DNA from: Leucothrix mucor
GTDB lineage: Bacteria > Pseudomonadota > Gammaproteobacteria > Thiotrichales > Thiotrichaceae
Assembly (NCBI GenBank): GCA_015663245.1
Contig: DQSN01000079.1
Span: 1-32,552, forward strand
Reading direction: 5' to 3'
DNA length: 32,552 nucleotides
The notes beneath the pieces were generated by a model. It searched no databases. It saw nothing but the letters and a program-made list of their open reading frames with translations, and was not told where the DNA came from. This document shows positions 17,511 to 25,033 of the stretch, piece by piece. The translations under genes were made by a program, and so were the position numbers. Positions within the stretch are counted from its first letter, which is position 1; every line of letters begins with the position of its first letter.

Positions 17511-17665
17511 TCGTCTATTATAAGCCCTGTGACAAACTATTGCAGGATAAAACGTATAAATGGGATGTACTTAAAATTTTTGTAAGAAAGCCTGCCTTGC
17601 TCTACACTGATGTAGATACTTTGAACTATTTGTGATGTGCTAGATTTCTAATAGGAGGTTTCGAT

Positions 17666-18040
17666 ATGAGTGATGAGCTGGTAGAAGAACGACCATCTGA
17701 ACTAATTAATACTTTAGAGTGTTGCCCTAATACACCCTTATGGCAGCGTGTTCCTACGCGAGATAGTGATGGTACTTACTTAAGTGATTTTATGATGATT
17801 ATTCCACGGTTAAAAAAACGTAGTTCATCGTATCGTCGTGGCATATTGGATGCTGTTATTGAGGTTTTGCAGCGCTATGACGGAATTGTGGTTTTTGCTG
17901 ATCTTAATATGAAGCTCAATGTTCTGTGGGTATCGCTACGTCCTGTTGAGGGCATGTGCTTAGAGATTGCCGCTGCAATCAAAGTAGCTGTACCAGAAGC
18001 CCTGCTGATTGCAGATAATCGTTCTGGAGAGAATGGATAG
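17666..18040 (+). CDS. Hypothetical protein, 124 aa
   Basis: Strong ribosome site TAGGAGG 8 nt before ATG. A small soluble protein with an acidic N-terminus (MSDELVEERPSEL), then a compact alpha/beta-looking domain: FMMIIPRLKKR, RRGILDAVIEVLQRYDG, IVVFADLNMKLNVLWVSLRP, CLEIAAAIKVAVPEALLIA. No signal peptide or membrane helix. I do not recognise the family. It is divergent from lptD and convergent with the rhomboid gene, and so is probably a single-gene transcript. A small inverted repeat (17601-17616, TCTACA/TGTAGA) precedes it. Confidence 0.75.
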   Translation: MSDELVEERPSELINTLECCPNTPLWQRVPTRDSDGTYLSDFMMIIPRLKKRSSSYRRGILDAVIEVLQRYDGIVVFADLNMKLNVLWVSLRPVEGMCLEIAAAIKVAVPEALLIADNRSGENG

Positions 18041-18057
18041 TGGGACGCAATAATGAT

Positions 18058-18621
18058 CTAACGATGATTTGCGCGAAATTTAAGTAACAGCCACGCTGTC
18101 ATTGCTCCTGCAATGCCACCCATAAGGTGACCTTCCCATGAAACGCCTTGCTGCCAAGGCAATAGACCACTTAGCAATGTCGAGCCATAAACGACTGCAA
18201 CAACAATACTAATTATCATAGGAATAGTACGTCTTTCCAAAATCCCCGCGACCATAAGAAAACTAGCTAAGCCAAATACAAGTAAGCTCGCGCCAATATG
18301 AATAGAATTACTTCTACCAAAAACCCATAACAACAAGCCACCAAGGATAATAATAGACGCAACAATTTTTCGACTATCAGCTTGTGAGCCTGAGAGTAGC
18401 AGCAAAAGGACAATAAGCGGTACAGTGTTGCTCATAAGGTGCTGAAAATTTCCATGTAGAAAGGTCATTGCAATAATTCCAAAGAGACCACTTCCATCGC
18501 GTGGGATAAGCCCAAATTTTTCCAAAGGTAAAAATGTATCCAATAAAAAAACCAGCCAAATAGATGCAATAAAAATAGTAATAATAAGTACTTCTTCGCG
18601 TATTTTATGTACGTGATTCAT
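18058..18621 (-). CDS. Rhomboid-family intramembrane serine protease
   Basis: A 187-aa six-helix membrane protein with the rhomboid signatures: HLMSN (His61, Asn65, oxyanion side), the nucleophile Ser112 in HIGAS, and the catalytic His165 in WEGHLMGG. A Ser-His dyad within the membrane cleaves transmembrane segments of other proteins. The serine motif reads GASL rather than the common GxSG, a variant found in some active rhomboids. No cytoplasmic domain is fused, and substrates cannot be predicted from the neighbourhood. It stands alone on the minus strand. Confidence 0.88.
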   Translation of the reverse strand: MNHVHKIREEVLIITIFIASIWLVFLLDTFLPLEKFGLIPRDGSGLFGIIAMTFLHGNFQHLMSNTVPLIVLLLLLSGSQADSRKIVASIIILGGLLLWVFGRSNSIHIGASLLVFGLASFLMVAGILERRTIPMIISIVVAVVYGSTLLSGLLPWQQGVSWEGHLMGGIAGAMTAWLLLKFRANHR

Positions 18622-18960
18622 AGGTGTCCGTCACTCTCTTTAGGGTATTTCGATTAATATATGTTAAAGCATAAGTGCAGAAAACGTCTATCAACTTAAC
18701 ACAAAAATTGTCTTTTATGAGTTCCACGAATACTTAACAGCCTTGTAAGTTTGTTATTTTATATTAGTAGCAGATTTAATGGTTTGTATCTGATATTTCA
18801 ACTATTAATTCGTCTTCTTATGCCATTGTTTTTTATTAAAATGACTATAAATTCAGCTCCAGTTAGGTTTCCTTCGGTAATAATTGAGCCGCTTATCTGT
18901 TAAATAAGAGGTATCTATCTATATAGATATTTAATATGCCCTTATAGGTATATTAAATAA
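18622..18960. other. Intergenic upstream of csrA, distal part
   Basis: About 340 nt of AT-rich sequence with no supported reading frame or RNA fold. The proximal 196 nt before csrA hold the repeat and leader elements listed separately. Confidence 0.5.
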
Positions 18961-18993
18961 ATTAAGGTTTCGTTAAGCTTTGGTTAAGTTTTG
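18961..18993. repeat. Three tandem 11-bp repeats, putative OmpR/PhoB-type operator
   Basis: Three head-to-tail 11-bp units: ATTAAGGTTTC, GTTAAGCTTTG and GTTAAGTTTTG (consensus GTTAAGnTTTG). The 11-bp period puts successive copies on the same DNA face, which is how OmpR/PhoB-family response regulators bind. The third copy lies where a -35 box would be if TTAGAT (19005-19010) is the -10. Start of csrA is 164 bp downstream. Confidence 0.5.
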
Positions 18994-19036
18994 GTCTGTC
19001 AAGATTAGATGGTCATCAATTAGCCATGCTGTGAAA

Positions 19037-19053
19037 ACTAACAGGAAGTTAGT
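19037..19053 (+). promoter_or_regulatory. CsrA-like binding hairpin in csrA leader
   Basis: Stem ACTAAC/GTTAGT closes the loop AGGAA, so that GGA is displayed in a hairpin loop. The context ACAGGAAGT resembles the CsrA consensus ACARGGAUGU with one base fewer. This fits autoregulation of csrA, if the message starts upstream of 19037. Confidence 0.45.
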
Positions 19054-19140
19054 AAACATTCTTCATTGAAATACTTAATATTTATTCATAAGCATATAAA
19101 TGAAGAAAGTACCGCAAAGGGCTGGCGGTTATATCAATTA

Positions 19141-19160
19141 AAGTGGAGACTTAGGGATGT
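19141..19160 (+). promoter_or_regulatory. csrA ribosome site with overlapping CsrA-like motifs
   Basis: AAGT/ACTT (19141-19152) encloses the loop GGAG, and directly after it AGGGATGT spans the Shine-Dalgarno-like sequence and the ATG, matching ARGGAUGU exactly. CsrA bound here would block ribosome entry, as known for E. coli csrA. The ribosome site itself is only TAGGG. Confidence 0.45.
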
Positions 19161-19363
19161 TAATTTTGACGCGTAGAGTTGGAGAAACTCTTATGATAGG
19201 GGACGATATCAGCGTAACGGTTCTTGGAGTAAAGGGGAATCAAGTACGAATAGGTATTGATGCGCCAAAAAGTGTAGCTGTTCATCGTGAAGAGATTTAT
19301 AGGCGTATTCAAAATGAAGCGTTACATTTAGTCGATGTCGATGAGGAAAAATTTGCAAGTTAG
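19157..19363 (+). CDS. csrA: Carbon storage regulator CsrA
   Basis: A dimeric RNA-binding protein that represses or stabilises mRNAs by binding GGA motifs in leaders. At 68 aa it has a normal length. RNA-contacting residues are present: Leu4, Arg6 and Arg7 in [10 protein letters not shown], and Val42, Arg44 and Glu45/46 in [13 protein letters not shown]. It stands as a single-gene unit between a rhomboid gene and a strong terminator, without the alaS neighbour common elsewhere. Its leader carries GGA motifs consistent with autoregulation. Confidence 0.97.
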   Translation: MLILTRRVGETLMIGDDISVTVLGVKGNQVRIGIDAPKSVAVHREEIYRRIQNEALHLVDVDEEKFAS

Positions 19364-19434
19364 ATGATTGTAATTTATTGAGGGTGAAATTCCTCACTTC
19401 TCGCAGATACTATTTAATTACGTTATGATTATAG

Positions 19435-19472
19435 AAAGGAGCGTTGATTTAACTAAATCAACGCTCCTTTTG
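19435..19472 (+). terminator. Rho-independent terminator of csrA
   Basis: A 17-bp perfect stem (19435-19451 with 19454-19470), core GGAGCGTTGA/TCAACGCTCC, ending in TTTT. In RNA the inner A-T pairs probably open to form the loop. Confidence 0.88.
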
Positions 19473-19520
19473 TTGTTTTATGTTTTTACGTGATGACTGT
19501 TGTCGCATGGGGTGTGTTTT

Positions 19521-19943
19521 ATGTTGGACTATCTTTTCTTTAATCAGTTGGTTGCTGATAAGTTTATTGATTTTTTAAATCAAAATAAACTGGAGTGGAC
19601 GCAGGAAAGAGAAAAAATACAAAATGCAGTAGTTTTAAAAACCTCGGATGATATTACTGATGACTTATGGGACGCCTTAGATGATTTTTATGATGAATTA
19701 AGTGCTGAAGATTCGCAATTAAGTAATGCAAAAGCGATGTCTGAAGATGATACAGACACAGCAGGCGTTTATATTCAGCTGAAAAATGGTAAGCAAACCA
19801 TTGCTAAGGTTGATCCATTAATTATGAACCGTATGTTAGATGTGATTACTGTGGATGAGCTTAATGACTTTGTAGAAGCAATCGTGATAAGCGTCGAAGC
19901 ACCCGATGACTCCGCTATTTGTAAGAAAAAACCTCCTGAGTGA
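19521..19943 (+). CDS. Hypothetical protein, 140 aa
   Basis: The ATG at 19521 with GGGGTG upstream is preferred over the TTG at 19500. The product starts MLDYLFFNQLVADKF, is acidic (many Asp/Glu, such as DDITDDLWDALDDFYDELS) and has alternating helical and short beta-like segments. It ends in KKKPPE. No signal peptide, membrane helix or known catalytic motif; family not recognised, function unknown. It converges with nadK, leaving only 15 bp between the stops. Confidence 0.75.
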   Translation: MLDYLFFNQLVADKFIDFLNQNKLEWTQEREKIQNAVVLKTSDDITDDLWDALDDFYDELSAEDSQLSNAKAMSEDDTDTAGVYIQLKNGKQTIAKVDPLIMNRMLDVITVDELNDFVEAIVISVEAPDDSAICKKKPPE

Positions 19944-19958
19944 ACGTGATCAAAGAAA

Positions 19959-20825
19959 CTACGGCGCGACACTCCAACCTAGTTTATTCCTTAAAATTGC
20001 ATAATAGTCATAGCCTTCAGGATGAATAAGCACAAGGTTATGTTTAGTTTGTCGAATCACAACTTTATCACCCGCACGTAGCTCAATATTGGCTTGTCCA
20101 TCAAAGGATAAGCGAGAATTCACCTCGCGGCTTGCGCATAAATCAATTTCAATAATCCCTTTATTACTTACCACAATTGGACGATTACTCAGCGTGTGCG
20201 GACAAATAGGAACAAGCACCACCGCCTCAAGACCAGGGTGTAGAATAGGTCCGCCGCCTGATAAAGAGTAGGCAGTAGAGCCTGTTGGCGTGGCGATAAC
20301 AATACCGTCAGCACGCTGACGATTAACAAACTTACCATCAATATGTGTATTGAATTCGATCATGCGAATATCATTACGCACATGTACCACTACATCATTG
20401 AGGGCGCTACCTTCACCTAATAAAGTATCGCCTCGATAGGCACAAGCATATAAAAGAGAACGAGACTCTGCGATGTATTTACCACTAAAAATATCATGTA
20501 ATTGCGCGGTGATTTGATCAGGGGATATATCCACTAAAAAGCCTAATCGTCCTAAATTTATACCAATAATAGGAATATCATACTCACTTAAAAAACGACC
20601 TATTTTTAATAAAGTACCATCACCTCCAACCACAATAGCAATATTGATATTGGCGATAATCTCTTTATCATCAAGAGCTTTTAAGTCTAAAAATTTAGCA
20701 GATGTTTTGTCCACAAAAACAGGAAAATTATGCTGCTCAAAAAAGTCATGCAGTGTTTTTAATGCAAGACTGATACGATCATCATTATCTTTAGAAAATA
20801 AACCAATAGCAGAAAAAGTAGTCAT
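19959..20825 (-). CDS. nadK: NAD kinase
   Basis: Phosphorylates NAD to NADP using ATP or polyphosphate. At 288 aa it is typical of gammaproteobacterial NadK. Family marks: VVGGDGTLL (Gly67, Gly68 and catalytic Asp69), GINLGRLGFL, the NAD-contact motif ALNDVVVH, TPTGSTAYSLSGGGP, and the C-terminal FDGQ. Transcribed alone and divergent from hrcA, with the two starts 95 bp apart. Confidence 0.96.
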   Translation of the reverse strand: MTTFSAIGLFSKDNDDRISLALKTLHDFFEQHNFPVFVDKTSAKFLDLKALDDKEIIANINIAIVVGGDGTLLKIGRFLSEYDIPIIGINLGRLGFLVDISPDQITAQLHDIFSGKYIAESRSLLYACAYRGDTLLGEGSALNDVVVHVRNDIRMIEFNTHIDGKFVNRQRADGIVIATPTGSTAYSLSGGGPILHPGLEAVVLVPICPHTLSNRPIVVSNKGIIEIDLCASREVNSRLSFDGQANIELRAGDKVVIRQTKHNLVLIHPEGYDYYAILRNKLGWSVAP

Positions 20826-20849
20826 AGTGATTGTGTCATTATCTCAGTC

Positions 20850-20878
20850 TTGACAGGAAGAGGCTCGATTGCAATTAT
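20850..20878 (+). promoter_or_regulatory. Sigma70-type promoter of hrcA
   Basis: TTGACA (20850-20855), 17-bp spacer, AATTAT (20873-20878): perfect -35 and 4 of 6 in -10. It points to hrcA, 42 bp before the ATG. No CIRCE element (TTAGCACTC-N9-GAGTGCTAA) is present. Confidence 0.5.
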
Positions 20879-20920
20879 GAACCGTAAATACTGTAATATC
20901 ATATCAGGAACATACACTTT

Positions 20921-21979
20921 ATGCCCAACCACCAACACGACTTGAATGATCGCGCTAAGCATTTGTTAAAAGTGCTAGTGGAAGGCTATATTGAAGGTGG
21001 TCAACCAGTGGCATCCACCGCATTAGCCCGCCGTAGCGGTTTGAAACTCAGCTCGGCAACCATCCGCAATGTGATGGCATCGTTAGAGAAAAAAGGTTAT
21101 ATCCACTCTCCACACACTTCCGCTGGGCGTGTCCCGACCTCGCGTGGTTATCGTTTATTTGTTGATACGATGGTGAATGTTAACCCACTCGATGAGCAAG
21201 TGTTAACCGCACTACAAGCGACGCTTAATAGTGCTCAGCAATCTGTAAATGGCTTAATCCAGTCTGCATCGGGAGTTCTTTCTGGTATTACTCAGCTTGC
21301 GGGTATCATCAGCGTACCTCGAACCGAGGCGCAAGCGATTAGACATATCGAATTTTTGCAACTCTCAGCCACGCAAGTATTAGTCGTGATGGTGATGGCA
21401 AATAATGATGTGCAAAACCGCATCATCCAAGTCGAAAGTGATTTCACCAGCTCCGAGTTGCAGCAATCAAGCAACTATCTCAATGAAGTATTAGTTGGCA
21501 AAGATATTCATCAAGCGCGTCGTATTTTGCTAAATGATATGAAACAAGTGCATGAGCACATGAATAAAATGATGGTTTCTGCCATTGAGCTAGGCGAAAA
21601 GGCTTTAGATTTAGCAGACAATAATAGCGTTGATGATAACTGCGTCATTGCAGGAAAAACTAACTTAATGGAATACGATGATTTAGGTGATATGCACAAG
21701 CTGCGGCAATTATTCTCCGCTTTTAATCAAAAACGTGACGTATTAAGTTTGCTGGATAAGTCTCTACAAGCTGATGGCGTGCAAATATTTATTGGTAAAG
21801 AGTCTGGCTACACCGTGTTTGATGATTGCAGCGTGGTAACTGCACCCTATCAATTAGGTGATAACCAGATTGGTGTCTTAGGCGTGATAGGCCCTAAGCG
21901 TATGCAATATGACAGAGTAATTCCTGTGGTTGATGTGACGGCTAAATTACTCAGCGCAGCATTAAATTCAAAAACCTAA
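20921..21979 (+). CDS. hrcA: Heat-inducible transcription repressor HrcA
   Basis: Repressor of class I heat-shock genes (dnaK, groE) that binds the CIRCE operator and needs GroEL for activity. At 352 aa it is full length. The N-terminal winged helix covers about residues 8-75 (LNDRAKHLLKVLVEGYIEGGQPV, ATIRNVMASLEKKGYIHSPHTSAGRVPTSRGYRLFVD in short form). The C-terminal dimerisation part includes VFIGKES-like and GVLGVIGPKRMQYDRVIPVVDV motifs. AGGA precedes the ATG by 12 nt. The usual neighbours grpE and dnaK are not downstream here; the next gene is convergent. Confidence 0.95.
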   Translation: MPNHQHDLNDRAKHLLKVLVEGYIEGGQPVASTALARRSGLKLSSATIRNVMASLEKKGYIHSPHTSAGRVPTSRGYRLFVDTMVNVNPLDEQVLTALQATLNSAQQSVNGLIQSASGVLSGITQLAGIISVPRTEAQAIRHIEFLQLSATQVLVVMVMANNDVQNRIIQVESDFTSSELQQSSNYLNEVLVGKDIHQARRILLNDMKQVHEHMNKMMVSAIELGEKALDLADNNSVDDNCVIAGKTNLMEYDDLGDMHKLRQLFSAFNQKRDVLSLLDKSLQADGVQIFIGKESGYTVFDDCSVVTAPYQLGDNQIGVLGVIGPKRMQYDRVIPVVDVTAKLLSAALNSKT

Positions 21980-22080
21980 GTTCAAAACATTAAATCCTAC
22001 TATTACACTTCCCACTTAGTTAAAGATACTTTCTAGGCTGAATATTTTCCTTAAGAGCTTGGGGAATGTAATACTTCACA

Positions 22081-22830
22081 CTAAATTATTGCTGTCCACG
22101 TAGTCGAAACGCCCAATATAATCAACAACGCAAAAGCAGTGCGGCGCATATTAATATCACTAAGTGGTGGTGGGTATTTTTTACCTAACCAAGTAAATAA
22201 AAACACCACAGGCAAACTATACAGCGCAAATAATAAAATCTCTGTAGTGATATAACCTTGCGTGCCAATAACTCCAATACGTGTGATGGAGCCAATCATA
22301 AAAGTCATCAACAGCGTGTTTTTGATAGCTTTAATCGTCAACGGTTGCTTGTAGAGATAATAAATTAGCGGTGGGGCGCTAGTGCTAAATAAGCCACCCA
22401 TAACGCCTGATGATGCACCCGCTAATAGTGTGATATATGACGGTGAAAGCTGTTTTGTAGGATGAGGCTTTAGCATTAACAAAATACCGCCAAGCATAAT
22501 CACGATGCCAAGTATAAGTTGCAATAACTGGGTGGATGTTTTATCTAAGAAATACAGCAACGCAAGACCAGCAAATAGTGCGGGGATAAACCCAACCATA
22601 ATAATGCGTATAAGTTGCCAATTTATATGATGATGGCTTTTGTACACCGCGAGCACCACATTGGTAAACCCTGTTAGGCTAATTACTGCTGCAATAAAAG
22701 AAATAGGCATCAACTGCAATGAGGCAGTGATACCCATAATAATCAGCCCCATAGCGAAGCCTGTTACCGTCTGAGTATAGGCGCCAATCGCGATGGCAAA
22801 AAGAAAGATGAAGATAGTTTGTTCGTTCAC
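22081..22830 (-). CDS. TauE/SafE-family permease
   Basis: A polytopic inner-membrane protein with about eight hydrophobic segments, of the TauE/SafE sulfite/organosulfonate exporter superfamily. The family-typical repeat signature is seen in GFAMGLIIMGITASL near the start and again in LLAGASSGVMGGLFSTSAPPLIYYL. I choose the GTG at 22830 (VNEQTIFIF), giving 249 aa. An ATG at 22917 is in frame but would overlap the start of the divergent exonuclease gene and leave no promoter space, and the added residues look untypical. Substrate unknown; sulfite, sulfoacetate or other anions are possible. No sulfur-metabolism gene adjoins. Confidence 0.82.
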   Translation of the reverse strand: MNEQTIFIFLFAIAIGAYTQTVTGFAMGLIIMGITASLQLMPISFIAAVISLTGFTNVVLAVYKSHHHINWQLIRIIMVGFIPALFAGLALLYFLDKTSTQLLQLILGIVIMLGGILLMLKPHPTKQLSPSYITLLAGASSGVMGGLFSTSAPPLIYYLYKQPLTIKAIKNTLLMTFMIGSITRIGVIGTQGYITTEILLFALYSLPVVFLFTWLGKKYPPPLSDINMRRTAFALLIILGVSTTWTAII

Positions 22831-22910
22831 GTCGTTGGCTTTTATTTGAAAAGGGCAGGGAGTGTTGCACAGGCAATAGGGCGTAACAAGTAAAAAAGGA
22901 TTTAAGAAAA

Positions 22911-23426
22911 ATGACATATATTATGGTCGATATAGAAGCAGATGGTCCCATTCCCAGTGATTATTCGATGGTGAGTTTTGGTGCAGTTATTGTTGAGTCA
23001 TCGCTTACACGTAGCTTCTATGGACAATTAAAACCGATCTCGGAGCAATGGGTTCCTCAAGCTTTGGCAGTGAGTATGCATAGCCGTGAAGAGACCTTGA
23101 GTTTTGATGACCCATTCAAGGTAATGACTGACTTTGCAGGGTGGATAAAGCAAGAGTGTGGCAATAGCCGCCCTATGTTTATATCGGATAACAATGGTTT
23201 TGATTGGCAATTTATCAATTGGTACTTCCATCACTTTACAGGAGGTAACCCCTTTGGATACAGCTCTACCAACCTAGGTTCTTTGTATAAAGGCTTATGC
23301 GGTAATTTACATAAAAACTTTAAACACCTGCGTAAAACCAAGCACACACATCACCCTGTTGACGATGCTAAAGGTAATGCTGAGGCGATGTTGATACTCA
23401 CTCAGCGGTATGATTTGACAATTTGA
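22911..23426 (+). CDS. DEDDh 3'-5' exonuclease
   Basis: A 171-aa single-domain RNase-H-fold exonuclease. Catalytic acidic residues: Asp7 and Glu9 in MVDIEADG, Asp98 in DNNGFDWQ, and Asp152 in HHPVDDAKGNAEAM, with His147 giving the DEDDh type. The spacing fits the Rv2179c-like exoribonuclease family, which also contains small RNA-processing nucleases, rather than DNA polymerase epsilon subunits. An AAAGGA ribosome site precedes ATG by about 12 nt. It is divergent from the permease gene and ends before a short hairpin. Confidence 0.85.
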   Translation: MTYIMVDIEADGPIPSDYSMVSFGAVIVESSLTRSFYGQLKPISEQWVPQALAVSMHSREETLSFDDPFKVMTDFAGWIKQECGNSRPMFISDNNGFDWQFINWYFHHFTGGNPFGYSSTNLGSLYKGLCGNLHKNFKHLRKTKHTHHPVDDAKGNAEAMLILTQRYDLTI

Positions 23427-23429
23427 TAT

Positions 23430-23458
23430 TATCTACAGTGAATGTGTTTATGTAGATA
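23430..23458. terminator. Weak hairpin between convergent genes
   Basis: TATCTACA/TGTAGATA type stem, 8 bp, 13-nt loop, no clear U-tract. It lies between the exonuclease and the last gene of the surface locus, so it may terminate one or both. Weak evidence. Confidence 0.35.
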
Positions 23459-23470
23459 TATCAATATATT

Positions 23471-25033
23471 TTATAAAACCTGCACCCGAAACTGAATTTG
23501 GCAAGAGGGTGTACCCGCCGCTGTATTGGCAGAAAGTTGCCCTGTTGGGATGATTTTAATATGCGTTACATTACTGTCTACACCATCTGCATCGGCAATG
23601 GGGGTATAGTTATAGCTTGTGCCACCATCATTGGAAAAGCTTACGCTATCTGTATTACTGCTTAAATTAATAAAATTGTATGCCAAGCCACTAGCGATAG
23701 CGCCATCGCTAAAGTTTACAGGACCACCTCCTGCGTTTATATCATTCACATAGAGAGCGGTTGTGCTAGGAATCACATCAATAATGCTGATTGAGTTATT
23801 GTCTGTTGCACTGTAACCATGATTTGAGAGGGTGATGGTGTATTCAATAATCGCCCCTGGTATTGCTTTAGGTGATGCTGTTCCATTCACAGGGTCTGAT
23901 ATGGTTTGACTGGTTTTTTTCATGGATATTTCTGGCAACTGCATTTCGGGTGTGCCAAGGCTTGCACTTATAATACTCCACTCAATATCATCTATTTTTA
24001 CCCAGCTGCGATAAGAGTTATCGGAAAAAAAGTTTGTCCGAAAGCTTATATTAATTGTTTGATTAGCATAGGGGGCTAGATCAAGTGATCCTCGCTGCCA
24101 GCCAGTATCAACTAATTCAGAGGAATATTGCTTGCGGCGTCCAATACCTGCTGTTGTGATGCTGAGAGCATTTCCTGTATTGGCAATATTTAATTGGGTA
24201 TGGTTTACGGGTGTATTGTTTATTGCTAGCTGAAAGAAATCATAACTAGCATTGTCATAGGCTTGTAGTTGAAAGAAAAAATCTAAACGACCCGTGTTTG
24301 TGGCAGGAATAGTGATGGACTTACTGAGGCGAATACTTTCTCTTGTGCCTCCCGCGCCATCCTCACATTTATTTCGATAACCTAATAAGTGCCATTTACG
24401 CCCTGTTGTTGAAGCAGGAGTATTGGTATTATTGGGGGAGGTATCTGCATTATTAATTGCTTGCTCACTGCATCTGATTGTACCGCTATATGTATCTCCA
24501 TAGCTGGTGTCATACACTTCATTGTTTTCCGCGCCATTGGCGTTGACATTACTAATGGTCCAATTGCTGGGTACTGAACCACTAGAGTGCTCAAAGTTTC
24601 CATTAATGGTTGCTTGGCTGTTTGCTCCTTTTGCCCCATTTTCAATCGTATCAAAATAAAGGTAGTAAGTTGTTGCGCCTGCATCTTCAAAAATAAATTT
24701 TATTTCACCTTGCCCGTTGGATGCTGCATCAATCACGCCGTTATAAATTCGGTCAGAAAATTCTTGTTGCAGTGATAGAGACTCATTTGGGCGCACGATA
24801 CGGGGAGAGTTATTATCAAATGTTCCTGTGACGCCTAGTTGTGTCATTAGCACATTAAAATTAACATCAAATTTTATGGTGCTATTGACGGCAGTATTAG
24901 CAGGTATAGTAATAGGTACACGGTAATGCCAATTTGGTGCAATATTAGGTGTGTTTGGATCGTACCAAGAGTAGCCAAAGAAACTGCCTAATGAAAGGAG
25001 TAGCAAGGTGAGTAGTTTTGTAAACTTTTTCAT
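23471..25033 (-). CDS. Exported DUF2341-like/jelly-roll/DUF11 protein
   Basis: A 520-aa secreted protein, last gene of the surface locus. Signal peptide 1 to about 22 (KKFTKLLTLLLLSLGSFFG). Residues about 33-135 resemble DUF2341: PNWHYRVPITIPANT, then beta strands ending TTYYLYFDT. Residues about 140-355 look like a jelly-roll carbohydrate-binding or MAM-like domain (FEHSSGSVPSNWTI, then GWQRGSLDLAPYANQTINISFRT, then WVKIDDIEW). Residues about 365-520 hold one DUF11-type Ig-like domain (IPGAIIEYTITLSNHG, IDVIPSTTALYV). Cys188 and Cys223 might pair. It overlaps the barrel gene by 4 bp and has GGAGG 10 nt before the ATG, within the barrel gene. I infer an adhesive or tip subunit; ligand unknown. 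Confidence 0.7.
   Translation of the reverse strand: MKKFTKLLTLLLLSLGSFFGYSWYDPNTPNIAPNWHYRVPITIPANTAVNSTIKFDVNFNVLMTQLGVTGTFDNNSPRIVRPNESLSLQQEFSDRIYNGVIDAASNGQGEIKFIFEDAGATTYYLYFDTIENGAKGANSQATINGNFEHSSGSVPSNWTISNVNANGAENNEVYDTSYGDTYSGTIRCSEQAINNADTSPNNTNTPASTTGRKWHLLGYRNKCEDGAGGTRESIRLSKSITIPATNTGRLDFFFQLQAYDNASYDFFQLAINNTPVNHTQLNIANTGNALSITTAGIGRRKQYSSELVDTGWQRGSLDLAPYANQTINISFRTNFFSDNSYRSWVKIDDIEWSIISASLGTPEMQLPEISMKKTSQTISDPVNGTASPKAIPGAIIEYTITLSNHGYSATDNNSISIIDVIPSTTALYVNDINAGGGPVNFSDGAIASGLAYNFINLSSNTDSVSFSNDGGTSYNYTPIADADGVDSNVTHIKIIPTGQLSANTAAGTPSCQIQFRVQVL

Noticed and set aside
17517-17522. TATAAT as the lptD promoter
   Set aside because: Only 7 bp before the GTG, and no -35 box. 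A leaderless message is possible but not supported, so it is mentioned only under lptD.
22830-22917. N-terminal extension of the permease to the ATG at 22917
   Set aside because: Would overlap the start of the divergent exonuclease gene and leaves no room for promoters; the added residues do not look like the family.
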